In this document: one piece after another, positions 22,801-33,779 of the stretch
Layout of the letters: each line of letters starts with the position of its first letter
Position numbering within the stretch: the stretch's first letter is position 1
NCBI GenBank assembly: GCA_008828725.1
Contig: MEHQ01002827.1
Location: 62,001-126,000, forward strand
DNA from: Saccharina japonica
Lineage: Eukaryota; Sar; Phaeophyceae; Laminariales; Laminariaceae
Reading direction: 5' to 3'
DNA: 64,000 nucleotides
Notes under the pieces: model-generated
What the model saw: the letters and a program-made list of their open reading frames with translations, nothing else
The model's database searches: none
What the model was told of the DNA's origin: nothing
Made by a program: the position numbers and the translations under genes

Positions 22801-25800
22801 GCTCTCGCTTTGGCGTGATACTATCCTTCGTATGATATACGTCTACGATATGTTGGGCCGGGGTCACTATTTTCGTTACTCTACTATTAATACTGTACTA
22901 CTGAACTGCTGTGTGTGCGTGTGTGTTCTTCACATTAAACCTTCCTTTCTACCCGTCGACATCCAGCACACCCAATGTCCGTGCCGATTCCTCATCCTAA
23001 AAAGGTACAGGTTTTGTGGTTACAAAACTACGACACAGAGATACTACGCTCATGCAGTAAGCAGAGCAGACAATGAAATGCCATATACGACAGCAAGATC
23101 TACCCTGCCAGCAATCCAGGTGCATGCAAAGAAAAAAAGAGAAAAGAAAGAAAAAAGCGAAAAGGAAAAATAATAGAAAGTAAACAGACTGAAGCAAATC
23201 ATTAATCAAGCAAACCACAAAAGCATGACAAAATGAAAAGAAAAAAAAAAAAAAAATGTCGTGCTTCTCCCAGATGAGATGCGACATCTAGTAAAAGAAA
23301 CCAAATGAAATGAAATAACCGAAAAAAAAACAGTGCAACAAAGCAAGACTAAGAACGACAGGAAAAGACAGCAGCCAGAGCACACCAAAAGTACGCTCCA
23401 GCCAGCTGAGGCAGGTTTGTGCCCTAGTACAGGCAGGTTCTACCAGCTAGTCGGTCTGGTACTGGTACCTACTCTGTTTGCCGTCTCTTTCCTGCTTTCG
23501 TCCGCCGCGGTTTCCCTACGAACCCCCCCACCCTCTGTCTCCATTCCCTTGGGCGCCACCCATACAACGGATGCGTGGGTAGGCCTGCGTAAAGGGTTTA
23601 TTTAGTTTGGACCTTGAAAAGCGAGAACTTTTTCATCAAGTAACGGAACCCCCGGTGCTTTTTTTTTGGCGAGGAAAAACAAAACAGACAAAAATAAAGG
23701 TTTCCTGACAACAGAGCATTCGCGACCGTTTATGCCCCCCCCCTCCCCCCCCTCCCTCCCTCCGGCCCCGACCCCCACTTTTCTTTTCGCCAACTTCAAT
23801 TCGGCCCGATCCCCGCCAGAACCACTGGAAGGGAAATAAACTCAAATGTTCGACCGACCGTCTGTATCCCTCCCGCACACTTTTTACATTTTCACAAAAG
23901 TAACGGAACCACCCAAACTTCAGACTGCGTGCGTATGCAACGCACGGACAGGACAGGACGGTCACAGCCTCTATTCTTGCGTCGGTCACAGCCTCTGCTG
24001 TTCTTGTGTGTGCGATTCGATGCACACGGTATCACATGATGCACCCGATGAAGTTTGAAAAAAAAAGTTAAACCCGTATACATACGAGTACTTCCAACAA
24101 CAAAAAATCGCGTACAAGTATTCCCGAAAAGCGGGTGCGGAACCTTACGAACAACCTTTTAATATTACGGGGGACCATAATAAACAGGGCCTACCGCACA
24201 CACAAAAACCTATATATTTTCAATTTTGTATGAACAATATTTGGTCCTATCTACTATTTACTATGGTCCCGCGAAATAGTGCACTGCTGTACAGAAGCCT
24301 AATTCTGATTCTAAGGCTAATTCTTATGCAATCGAATACGTGTTGATGAAAAAAATCTGCACCATCTACCGTAGCACATGTTTCCAGGGTTTGGACCAGT
24401 GTTACTACGATGCAGATCCTGCACAAACTCTCACAATGGCAGGTGTTTGTACTGTAGCAGATCATGATCTATCTGTAGATAATAGATCTGTTCGTGGTGT
24501 GCAAGGTTATATATAGTCGTTGCTCACATCTAAAACCCGACCTAACCTGCCGTTACTATATGCTGCGTACGAAGGATATATGTCTCAACACAGATCCAAC
24601 GCAGGAAACATGTCCTAGATCGAGCGAATTATACGGCTCCCATCCGGCAACATGAGCTAGATCATACAGATCATACAGAACATACAGATCACACAGATCA
24701 TACAGATCATACAGATCATCTGCCCTGAAATATCTACATGAAAGCAGGGATAGACGATCTGACCGAGATGTCTCAAGCTTTGCAAGCTGCGTGATATTTA
24801 CCGTGTAATATGCCAGGTAATGCCTTGTAGACTAGATACTTGAAACGTTAACTTTCAACTCCTTTTGTCTCGCCTACAATTATGTTCAAAAAGAGTTACG
24901 TAGTATTAATACAAATTGTCAGAACGTACGAAATGCAAGTGTATAGATATGTATGATGTGATACCACATGATTTCAACGTAGCTTTTGAAACGTACTATA
25001 TATAACTTCCCACTTGTTTATGCAGCCTATATGCATATACCAGGTACTTGGTATTTGATATTATGGCGAGTGTCAACAGACCATAAAGTCCTATGTGAAG
25101 TGGACCCAGAAGGCCATTGTCAACATCAACATTCAGCGTAGCAAGCTGCGTGATTGCGAGATACACCTATAATCCGGTGCCCTATGATATCGCCGTACAT
25201 GCCTCCTGCCTATATAGACCAAATACATCATTGGTGTTCTATGTATCGCCGTGCATGCCTCCTGCCTATATATAGACTATGTACATCGATGTTCTATCGC
25301 CGTATGTACATGCCTCCTGCCTATATAGACTATATACACATGTGAATCTAGCCTCAAATTCCGTTTCTCACGATGGTTTCGGACGGCTGTTTTGCCCTTA
25401 ACTGTTGTCCCGTGTACGCCACGTACATATGTATACTGTATGTACTTCGAAGCAATATACTGGCTGCAGACTGTATGTAGTATATACGCGCGATCGAAGT
25501 ACAGCCAGCACCTGGCATCAAACACAGCTTCCGGAGTATGTATGAGTTTGGACGAAATCCTCGATGCCTCAGCTCCATGTTTCTCCTTTCATGTTTTCAA
25601 ACATGTTTATAAACATGGTTATAAACATGGTTACAAACATGGTTACAAATATGGTTACAAACATGGTTATAAACATGGTTTTAAACATGGTCTTCTCCGG
25701 TCTATTCGCCTGGAACAGTCCGGGTTGCTGGGTTGCTGGGACGGAAAGATATGCCCCCAAGCCCAATGCAATGGGATGAGATGACGCACGACACGTGCGC

Positions 25801-28632
25801 CTGCAGCATGGTAATACCAGCAGGCCAGCAGGGCTCTTCTTCACGGGTCATGAGTCATGGGGTCATGGCCCGGTCGGGCCGGGTCAGGAGGTTTTCAAGC
25901 TCTCACGTATCGATCGGGTCGGGTCTGATCATGTCAGGAGGTTTTCAAAACTCTCACGTATCGGGTCGGGTCCACTCTTGTATCCGACCCGATCCGACCC
26001 GATCCGACCAGACCCACGAACAGCCCTCAATACTACTCGTATACAGTGTACAATAATAGTGTTGGGATATCGTATCCAAAGGTTCGATATACATCGAAAT
26101 ATCGAAATATCGAGACTTTCAATAAATCATAATATCGAACATGTTTTGTCCTTCATCCCCCCCCAATGTGATACTTCGTACAAAGCATCCACAGATGCTC
26201 CGAGTACCTTGGAGTAAAGTACGGAGTATTAGAGATGAAATACTTCAGGTACTTCGTGTACTCGGAGTATTTCGGGGTTCGATACTCCGGGATACTGCTC
26301 GTACTCGGAGTAGTTCGGGTATGAACACTCTCGATACTGCTTGTACTCGGAGTATTTCGGGGTCCGATACTGCGGGCACTCCTTGTACTTCGAGTATTTG
26401 GGGCTTCAGTACTGCTCATACTCCAATTACTCCGAGTATTCAGGCCGCCAATACTCTTATACTCTTAAGTACTCGGAGTACGAAATGTACTCGATACTCG
26501 GAGTATACTCGGAGTGTGTACGTTAGGAGCATCTTTGAATTATTTTCAAGACTCGGCCGTCATTCCTCGCAGGTTCTGGGAGCATGTGACTGGCGTTTAT
26601 AGCATTTCAAAATTCACAGATGCTCCCATTACCTCGGAGTAAAATAGAGTATTTTCAAGAAAAAAACACTTGAGGAACTTTGTGTACTCGCAGTATTTCG
26701 GTGTCCAATACTCTCGATACTCGGAGTACTCCGAGTAATTTAGATGTTTTTACTCCGAGTGCTGCTTGTACTCGAGTATTAATACTGCTCACACTCCCAG
26801 TACTCGGAGTATTTGGGCCTTCAGTACTGATCATACTCCAAGTACTCCGAGTGTTTAGGCCATCAGTACTTTAATACTCTCAGAACTCGGAGTACGAAAA
26901 ATACTCGATACTCCGAGAAAACTTCGAGTATACTCGGAGTATCGAGTATACTCGGAGCATCTGTGAAAGCATCCCCGTGTTTTTCATGCTGACAGTGAAC
27001 GACAGCTTCCGATGTATGATACGTATCAACTATCGAAATCGTACATATCGATTTTTTTTTATTTTGCTTTGCCGGTACATATTTAGATATGATATCGTGT
27101 CGATTTCGATTATTGTTCGATATCGAACACTTCCGAGTTGTACGAGTACATACTGCTGCACATTCTTCCTATTCATAATTAGGTGCTTGATAACATCCAC
27201 CTGGTACTATATAGCAAGTGCCTCCCAGAAAACAGGTAAATATACATATATATGTAACTGCAAGCAATCTCCAAAGGATGAGGCTGATGGCAAAAAACGC
27301 CTGGAGCGAAAAAAAAAACATACCAGCGAGCAAGCGAGCAAGCGGACAAGCGAGCAAGCGAGCAGACGAGCAAGCGGACAAGCGAGCAAGCGAGGAAGCG
27401 AACAAGCCTTACCTTCGTCGGGATACGTTGTGACCGGTGGTGATGGTCGTGGCCCTTGTGTTGACGCGACGGCCCGCACGAGATGAATCGACTTCTCTGC
27501 TGATGCGTCTCTGAATGTGCTCCTCCACCAGCGGATTCAGCTTCAGCTCTCTGTTCGTTCCGTTCCGTTCCGTGTCGTTCCGTTCCGTTTTGTTTCGTTT
27601 TGTTCCGTTTAAATTGTTTTGTTGAATAAAACAAAATAAAAAACAATTCGTGCGCAGTGGGAACGTCCGAACGGATGGACAAACGACAAAATAAGAAAAA
27701 AGAGAGATAGAGAGACAGCGAGAGAGGGGGTGTGATGATCAGATTTCAGTACGGGTGCACCATACGGTCGGACGTCTGCGAGATTCCAACAAGGACAAAA
27801 GAACAAGAACTGGTGGAACCTCGTGACCACTAAAGGGTCGACTGCGTGAGTTCGATTCCACCAACAAACCTTTTTTTTTTTTGCTTGTGCGAAAATCGAC
27901 TATTAACAGCAGACTGCTGTGGCTATTTGACCATTACGGGAGACCATATATACAGCATTAGTAAATAGGACCTACGGTACACGTAAATATTTCCCTACTT
28001 TTACCAAGGGTATGCGCGGATCTGAATCCCAGATACCCCACTACCCCCCCCCCTATATTGGAGGGAAGAACCGGACCGTTGTGATCCCAGAAATGGTTTT
28101 CGCTCATTTCGTCCTGTGATCACAGCGATCCGGTTTGTTTTTCATTCTGACCTTCCTACAAGTGTGGTGTCGTTTTCTCTTTTTTGTTTACACCCTTGCT
28201 TTTACTAACAATATTTTGTCCCCTATTTAATATGGCCCTCCGTAATAGCAGCAGCGTGTGTACGTACGCATGATTCCACGACGGTCGATGAGGCAAGAAA
28301 ATGCCGAATTTCCTTTCTCGCGGTAAAAACGGAAGGCGCGACCCGCATATAGTACGTAGGGAGGGGGGAGGACAAACGCCTGCTCGCATATACGTGACCC
28401 CGGATCAGGGCTACGAACGTAAGGAAGCGCTGGAGAAAGTAGGGCACAAGATAAATAAAGGGGTCGGAAACGAACAAATAATGAATTTCTGAAAAAAATA
28501 ACACAACAGCAGCTATATTCAAGAAGTACTCGTGAGTAGATTGCCACGTATATACGTGCTCTTTTCTTAACTTACTCTCCGATTGGTGCTCGGTAGGGGA
28601 GGAGCCCCGTTGGCGGAAGAATTCGGAGCCAT
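18847..28632 (-). CDS. unrecognised gene with a tandem array of phase-0 mini-exons
   Basis: Product not recognised. Proposed exons are 28576-28632, 27413-27546, 20451-20655, 20248-20295, 20064-20102 (or to 20117), 19922-19972, 19812-19850, 19547-19612 and 18847-19047, giving about 279 residues. Exon 1 starts MAPNSSANGAPPLPSTNRR and ends at a strong GTAAGT donor. Exon 2 reads LKLNPLVEEHIQRRISREVD. Exon 3 is Gly/Ser/Ala/Asp-rich and ends SGSTGKDNK. Five mini-exons end in variants of GPTGKDE/K. The last reads AGAVNWDDVWVAALSLS and ends FDFRE. All junction phases agree and nearly every mini-exon donor is AAG or GAG|GTGACAG. The chain is hydrophilic, probably disordered, with no domain or membrane segment. 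The exon 3 and mini-exon part is best supported; exons 1 and 2 and the last exon are inferred from phase and composition. Intron 2 (20656-27412) is packed with repeats. Confidence 0.5.
19547..19612 (-). CDS. mini-exon 5 (22 codons)
   Basis: Acceptor GATATAG|CTC, donor AAG|GTAACA, phase 0 at both ends. It ends AAKHGPTGKDK and, unlike its sisters, has an extra LYDIPHKAAKT start. Confidence 0.5.
19812..19850 (-). CDS. mini-exon 4 (13 codons)
   Basis: Reads YGVVKSGFTGKEK between GAGAG|TAT and AAG|GTGACAG, phase 0 at both ends. Confidence 0.5.
19922..19972 (-). CDS. mini-exon 3 (17 codons)
   Basis: Reads AYGAESAAKSGPTGKDE between GGTTAG|GCG and GAG|GTGACAG, phase 0. It is the best representative of the unit. 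Confidence 0.55.
20064..20102 (-). CDS. mini-exon 2 (13 codons)
   Basis: Reads KTAATSGPVGKDK if the acceptor is GCGTAG|AAA. The acceptor at the position used by its sisters (exon start 20117) would put that TAG in frame, so this copy either uses the inner AG or is dead. Confidence 0.4.
20248..20295 (-). CDS. mini-exon 1 (16 codons)
   Basis: Reads KDMARRRASEPTGKDE between GGTTAG|AAG and GAG|GTGACAG, phase 0 at both ends. Confidence 0.5.
20451..20655 (-). CDS. mini-exon gene, main upstream exon
   Basis: One base plus 68 codons from MEPITDHMRNVSLSHRAAEA to SGSTGKDNK. The acceptor is GTTCGCAG|G and the donor AAG|GTGACAG. Its last residues are the same GKD motif carried by the mini-exons, suggesting that the array grew by duplication of this exon's end. 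The ATG at 20654 could also be the true start. Confidence 0.55.
20690..21030. repeat. tandem repeat with TTGTGAGTTGATCGGTCG
   Basis: About five units of 60-100 bp, each with an A-rich stretch and GGTCGTCCAATAAAAAA, just upstream of the main exon of the mini-exon gene. Confidence 0.8.
21231..21322. mobile_element. MITE-D copy 4
   Basis: Palindromic copy with AACTGGAGTCCCGTTTTGGG and its complement. Confidence 0.8.
21480..21680. mobile_element. element J copy 1 interrupted by MITE-D'
   Basis: GGTATACCTTATTTTGGCTG and GGTAGGCTCCTTA lie left of a MITE-D' fragment (about 21558-21642), and CAAAATCGTCGGA lies right of it. The same arrangement is seen in inverse orientation at 60745-61045; 62155-62250 lacks the insertion. 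Confidence 0.6.
21895..22134 (+). mobile_element. tRNA-SINE copy 2, 5'-truncated
   Basis: Body and poly-A tail of the SINE. A right half of MITE-B (22138-22200) follows directly. Confidence 0.85.
22320..22398. mobile_element. MITE-C copy 4
   Basis: Diverged inverted arms CACTGTCCCAAAACATAAGG and ATTATATTTTCGGACAGAGTG. Confidence 0.65.
22905..23260 (+). repeat. dispersed element K copy 2
   Basis: It starts TGTGTGCGTGTGTGTTCTTC, continues through CATTAAACCTTCC and GCAATCCAGGTGCATGCA and ends in an A-rich stretch with CAAACCACAAAAGCATGAC. Full-length match to 45190-45562 in inverse orientation. Confidence 0.75.
24166..24275. mobile_element. MITE-B copy 6
   Basis: Starts ACGGGGGACCATAATAAACA and ends TTACTATGGTCCCGCG. 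Confidence 0.75.
25150..25330. repeat. tandem repeat, about 60 bp, three units
   Basis: Each unit has ATCGCCGTACATGCCTCCTG or close, then CCTATATAGACTA. Confidence 0.8.
25595..25690. repeat. 12-bp repeat AACATGGTTATA
   Basis: About eight units of AAACATGGTTAT/C. Confidence 0.9.
25860..26010. repeat. duplicated CGGGTCGGGT block
   Basis: TCAGGAGGTTTTCAA and CTCTCACGTATCG are repeated, bounded by GATCCGACCC-type words. Confidence 0.7.
26175..26980. mobile_element. tandem pair of MITE-G elements rich in TACTCGGAGTA
   Basis: Two elements (about 26180-26545 and 26605-26980) each begin with CACAGATGCTCC and end with its inverse (GGAGCATCT, then GTGAAAGC in the second). The interiors are arrays of the palindromic word TACTCGGAGTA/TACTCCGAGTA. 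Confidence 0.7.
27320..27400. repeat. AAGCGAGC tandem repeat
   Basis: About ten units of AAGCGAGC/AAGCGGAC just downstream of proposed exon 2. A CGTTC run lies at 27550-27610. Confidence 0.8.
27413..27546 (-). CDS. mini-exon gene, proposed exon 2
   Basis: 44 codons plus two bases: LKLNPLVEEHIQRRISREVD, then a Thr/Arg-rich stretch ending HNVSRR. The donor AAG|GTAAGG fits the phase of exon 20451-20655. The acceptor region is ACAGAGAG, so the exact start is uncertain by 2-4 bases and the tract upstream is not pyrimidine-rich. Confidence 0.4.
27805..27880 (+). other. tRNA-related fragment
   Basis: A box-B-like GAGTTCGATTCCACCA is followed by a T run. A possible pairing partner TGGTGGAA lies about 45 bases upstream. 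It is too decayed for a tRNA call; it may be a SINE-head relic. Confidence 0.3.
27936..28244. mobile_element. MITE-B copy 7, interrupted by element H
   Basis: Left part 27936-28004 starts ACGGGAGACCATATATACAG. Right part 28199-28244 ends ATATGGCCCTCCGTA. Element H (28005-28198) sits between them. Confidence 0.8.
28005..28198. mobile_element. element H copy 1 with 7-bp target duplication
   Basis: A 194-bp element with ends CAAGGGT and ACCCTTG, flanked by CTTTTAC at 27998-28004 and 28199-28205. It contains an inverted pair around GGACCGTTGTGATC and GTGATCACAGCGATCC. A second copy lies at 50835-51137 in inverse orientation. Confidence 0.8.
28245..28500 (+). mobile_element. tRNA-SINE copy 3, diverged and 5'-truncated
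   Basis: It shares CTCGCGGTAAAAA, a GGGAGGGGGGAGGA-like stretch, GTGACCCCGGATC and GATAAATAAA with other copies. It is the most diverged of the set. Confidence 0.6.
28576..28632 (-). CDS. mini-exon gene, proposed first coding exon
   Basis: ATG at 28632 opens 19 codons (MAPNSSANGAPPLPSTNRR) up to donor GGAGA|GTAAGT, phase 0. Assignment to the same gene as the downstream exons is inferred. Confidence 0.4.
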
Positions 28633-28755
28633 CAACACGCAACGACCACTGACTTTTTCGATGTCACGTTGTGTAAAAAGTTAACGTACTGGTATATAGT
28701 ATATATACGGTACTCTTGCGAACGCCTTTTTTTTGCTGTGATTTCATGACGTTAA

Positions 28756-29031
28756 CCCTTTTAGAACTGCAGTCCCGTTTTGGGGGCAAACCGCTCTAAT
28801 TCTAAGTAATTTGTCCCCAAAACGGGACTCCAGTCCTATACGGAAGGGTTATAACCCTTTAACCCATGCAGAAATGAAAAAAATATCCCACACTAATTCC
28901 AAGTAGTTTGTCCCCAAATATTTGGGACCAGTTCTGAAGGGGGTAAGAACCGGTCCCCCGTTTTTGGGGATACACTATTTAATACTTGGAATTAGTGTGG
29001 GATACGTTTTTTTCAGTTCTGAACGGGTTAC
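28756..29031. mobile_element. MITE-D copy 5 followed by full MITE-D'
   Basis: 28756-28848 is MITE-D, preceded by TTAA at 28752-28755. 28862-29031 is the longer D' palindrome with CCCACACTAATTCCAAGTAG and its complement, ending TTCTGAACGGG. Confidence 0.8.
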
Positions 29032-30819
29032 ATAAAAGAAAATTGGACTGGCCTGCCGGAGACCTACCTGCAAGTAGACTGACTACGTTTTTTTTTGCTG
29101 TGATTCACGACGTTGAACGAAGAAAAGTGGACTGGCCTGCCAGAGACCTTGAAAGTAGACTGACTGACGACGTATACCCGCAACGCTTCAACAAGGCAAG
29201 GAGTGTTACGTCTTGTGTCAGCAAATCAGGAACGCCCGGGGACAGACGACAGTATAGTACGTACAAGGTGTAACGTGATATTTTTTTCGTGCAGAAAGAA
29301 AAAAACAATTATATAAAGTAAAGGGCCCGTCTGGCTTCACGGAGATTTCAAACCGAAAAACAACAACGAACCCATCATTAATCTCTGACCAGTCTAGCGG
29401 AAGAGCGTTCTCATCATGGGGGCCTTCTCGCTTTGGCACCAAGAGCGAGAGGGCAATTCGATTACGAGTCATGTATGCTGCGGTGGGGGGGGGGGGGGGG
29501 AGGGGGGGGGGGGGTTCCACGGGGAACGTTATGCATTTTGTATATTCGACGGGAAAATTTTATTGTTGAGGAATTCTGAAAAACTATCAACACTGATCTG
29601 TGACATGCTCAACGTATATATATTGACTTGTGTGATATAAAGCAGCAGCGCAGCATGCGGTGAGCGCACCGCGCGGTGAGCGCACCGCCTCTATAACTGT
29701 CTGTACCTATATTATGGGGAACAAACCTTAATTCTTCAATTACATAATTTGTTATTGTTTGCAGAAATGAAATGGGTTTTATAAGGTAAGACCGCTTCAG
29801 AGTACTGCGCTATGCTTACGTAGTGTTTTCGATGCATAATACTGCGAGTACTGGGCAATGCTTAGTGCTTAGTATGTTGGAGGCTTAAATCCTTAAGAAC
29901 TGGTCCCACGAAATCGGGGACAAACTACTTGGAATTAGTCTGGGACATCTTTTTCAGCTCTGAATGGGTTAACAGCAAGTACTTTTGCTGTAAGTTACGA
30001 TTAGTTTTGTCGAGGTTTGATACTGCGAGTACTGCGAACCCAACAGCATACTGGTACTGCCCCGATGTACTGGCAGTATACCCAGTATTCAGTATACTAA
30101 TCCGATCTACGGATTGTTACAACGTTTGTGCCTGCATTCCAGATTTAGCCCTGCAGTGCAGTTGTAGGCCTCTTTGCTTCACTTCTCTCCTTGGTTGATA
30201 AATGCTCCATCAAAGGTCGCCCGGTTTTTTCGCGGTTCAATACTGCGATTACTGGGCTATGATATACGCAGGATTTTCAAGGTTTGATACGGCGAGTACT
30301 GGGGCCTACCATTAACAAAATNCTTAATATTTCCAGGCTCTTGATACTGAGAGGACTGGGGCTTACCAGGTACCCACCATTTTGGACGCCGTGATAACTG
30401 CTGTGAGTACTACGAGCCTAAGAGTATACTGGTACCGCCCCAGTATACTGGCAGCATACTCAGTACCCGGTATAGTGCCATGACACCAGAACAAAAAAAC
30501 TGGGGCGGCGGTGAGGGGGGGGTGACGCTTAGAGTGGGGGGGGGGGGTGAGTGCACGCCGTCGCTCGCCTCGGTTATGCATTTTCCGAACAGCCAACCAA
30601 CGCACGCTCATACAACTGGTACTCGTATACCATACCTGCTGCTGTTTATAGTCGGTTTTTGCCAGAGTAAAAACAAGCTTTTCTCGCCCCTTATTTTCTT
30701 CCCTGCACTAAAACATCATGAGCAGGAACGGCGGTATTTTGGAATTGGGAATTCAAAGCCTCTGCCATCGCGTGCCCCCCCCCCTCGAACCCTGGAAACT
30801 ACTGCAGCTACGGTGCTCG

Positions 30820-31192
30820 TACTACTGCTTGTACTTCGTTTTTACTAACAACGAAACAAATTCTCAAGGCCCTTGATAAGCCTTTCAAGCAAGCTGGAAT
30901 TTATCCGCCTGGCAGCGGGATAAATGGCGCTGCTATATACTTGACAGTTGTAAAGAAACAAAAACAAAAAAAAATCCATGCGCAGAGCCAGAGCCGTGTG
31001 CTGAGTGATATTCCGGGCATGAGCATAAACCCTTCTCAATATACACTAAATAGAATCGTCCTGTTTATCTCGGTGCTTGGAGCGCTATCTGGGAAGATAC
31101 GGGCCTGTGTTGCAAATAAAACTCGAAAACGTGTACAAGGGCACACGACGCTCCACGCAGGTTTAAATACGTACGAGTACGACAACATGTGA
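30820..31192 (+). other. open frame of about 110 codons, uncertain
   Basis: An uninterrupted plus-strand frame reads KALDKPFKQAGIYPPGSGIN and later LSDIPGMSINPSQYTLNRIV, ending before 31193. It has no clear start or splice sites and no recognised domain. Confidence 0.15.
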
Positions 31193-31350
31193 GTACGAGT
31201 ATATATCGGCCAATCGGCGGAGGTCACTTTGTACGCATGTCCTCAGTTGAGATGACACAAAACACAAGAAGAAAACAAAAAACGAATATGTCCACACCTT
31301 CTTACGGGGGGGGGGACCTTGCAGAATCGCTGCAAGTTTTGGAATGGTGC

Positions 31351-31352
31351 GG

Positions 31353-31389
<37 letters not shown>

Positions 31390-31418
31390 GCTACTACTAC
31401 TGCTACTACTACTGCTAG

Positions 31419-31471
<53 letters not shown>

Positions 31472-31610
31472 ACTACTACTACTACTACTGCTATTACTAC
31501 TACTACTACTACTACTACTGCTATTACTACTGCTACTACTACTGCTACTACTACTACTACTACTACTACTACCGCTGTTGCTGCTACTGCTACTACTACT
31601 ACTACTGTAC
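31351..31610. repeat. large CTA/CTG-type trinucleotide tract
   Basis: About 85 units of CTA with scattered CTG, GTA and ATT variants. The long open frames through it are repeat products. Confidence 0.95.
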
Positions 31611-31792
31611 ATAATCTATTGGTAATACACACTCTGTTAATAGAGCCAAGTAATTAATACAGGTAAGTAATTACTTGAGTCGTATAGACTACCGGTATAC
31701 ATCAACAGCAGTAGTACAATAACCCTGTACCTCCACAATAGGGAGGGTCGCTCGCGCTGACACAGTTACCGTTCGTCATTACCGCAGGCCTC

Positions 31793-32002
31793 ATGACGCA
31801 AAAGCAAATCGACTCCACGCCTCTCTTTTTGTTTCGGCGGGGGCAGGCGATCACGGGTCTCGTAGCGGACCTGTGCTTTCATCAAAAGCTCAGGGCAGGG
31901 CCGAAGACCGTCCCAAACCCACCGACAGAGCGTTATTGCGCGAGGCGGGCTTTCGCCGTGAGCGCGACGAAGCGCAGACAGGCCTTCAACGAGACCCCTT
32001 GA
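31793..32002 (+). other. GC-rich island with a 69-codon frame
   Basis: The frame starts MTQKQIDSTPLFLFRRGQAI and ends RRQAFNETP. Frames on both strands are open, as expected from GC-rich DNA. The island (31740-32030) is sharply GC-richer than its flanks. Origin and function unknown. Confidence 0.2.
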
Positions 32003-32182
32003 TTGCGCGCCGCGCCGAAACGTAAAAGAGTGTACCAAGGTTATACCTACAGTACAGTAAGCTACACACAGGAGGCACGTTTACGGAGTTGAAAACACCC
32101 CGCTCGTCGGAAATGCAGGTATTATATACATATAGCGACCGACGTTTGGCATGTAGTAAATCAGGCGCCTGATCCAACTATT

Positions 32183-32290
32183 GCGGGGGACCATAGTAAA
32201 ATAGGACCAAGCATTGTTGGTAAAACTAGTAAAACATGTAGGGTTTTGTGTGTACCGTAGGTTCTGTTTACTACATTAGCCCACCCCGTT
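32183..32290. mobile_element. MITE-B copy 8
   Basis: Starts GCGGGGGACCATAGTAAAAT; the right end is decayed (TTACTACATTAGCCCACCCC). Confidence 0.7.
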
Positions 32291-32490
32291 ATAGCTAGCT
32301 AGCCCCATCGACGTTGGACACATGTTCACGTTTAGTAGTTCCCCGCTCTGTGATTTGGTGTTTTTTGCCGCCACAAACACAACGTAATGCCCACCGCTAA
32401 ACTGTCCCAGCTCCCGCCCAAAGGGGGGGGGGGGCGCTCACGGCAGTGTATGTGGACTCCGTCCCGTTCCGTACACCACTGTGGACATTG

Positions 32491-32556
32491 ATGTAAGGAC
32501 CGTTTAGTCTTCATATTAACATTTAAACGTCCATTATATTTCCGTCCAGAGTTGTA
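32491..32556. mobile_element. MITE-C copy 5, decayed
   Basis: Resembles the copy at 35521, with GTAAGGACCGTTTAGTCTTC and TATATTTCCGTCCAGAG. Confidence 0.55.
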
Positions 32557-33779
32557 CTATATGAATATCCCCGATAACATGTGCTCCATATTAATATCGG
32601 TATATGATATGTAGGGTTTCACATGATATGTAGGCGTTCACACATCGGACACATAACATCTATATATATACACACACTCATCGAACCCTGTCATACATTT
32701 GCCGTTCTGCGATGTTTTCGCATGAACCGAAATCATGCGAGAGGTCCCCACCTGGCAACCGAACATGTGCGCAAAGAACTGTGCCATACAGATCCTACCC
32801 CGCAAACGTGGTCTACTGGAGATCTTGACAGATAGTAACGTAAATCGGGAACTGATCATTCCCCCATTGGTCCACTACACAGAAGGGGGATCCACTACAT
32901 CACGTAAGGGGGGTCTACCTGTAGATCTGATCCGTCCGAAGTGTGTATTTGAAGGCTATCACGGGCTCCTTTTTTGGTCAACGTAGCTTCAAGGCGAAAG
33001 CGAAGGCGAGAGTGAAGACGGGAGTCAACAATGAAACACTTTCCCCTCGATGCCTCACCAAAAAAGAACATTTCACCGCGCGCTTTTGATGCAGCCTCCA
33101 GTCGGTCGTGGAAACCCTATTATTAACATCAACAGCGATGGATCTTTGATCTTGCTCCGCGTGTGCATGTGTGAGGTAGGTCCGTAAGTCGATGTGGTCT
33201 GTACTACGTCAATAGTATCATATGTACGAATATGAGTATATGAGTACATTATGTGGTCGGTCTCTTATGTATGTATGTTGGTCTGTATTGTAAGCGCAAT
33301 GTTGGTTACGTATGTGGTCTGTATCTGCACGTGGTCTTCATGTCTGTAGTACGTACAAGGTATGTCTGAACGTGGTGGACCGGCTACTGCTGTACCTGGT
33401 ATAACGATATCATATGTGGTCTGTGTTCTGTATGTGCGTGCGTCTGTCGAGTGTCGAGTGTGGTGTGGTGTGTGTTCAGGAGAGGCCGGTCAGTCATTCG
33501 GGGTGTGTGTGTTCTTCACATTAAACCGTCCATTCGGGGTGATACCCATCGACCACCGAACCAAGCCTACGACACATCTTGAAACCACCGACAAGGGTCC
33601 ACTAGCGAGCGACACTCGCCTCGCGTATGTCGCGCCCCACCCCCACCACACGGTCGGCTTTTACAACCAGAAGGACAGCCAACAGCCAACCCCTGGTTAT
33701 CATAACGCAGTGATGGTCCCTCTATAGTGCTGGTATACGCCAGCCAACAAACACCAGCACTATACGTACGTATATAGCG

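Noticed and set aside
27805-27880. Genuine tRNA gene
   Set aside because: Only a box-B-like segment and a weak stem are present; no full cloverleaf.
31243-31632. Long frames on both strands rich in Tyr, Thr, Val or Ser runs
   Set aside because: They translate the CTA trinucleotide tract.
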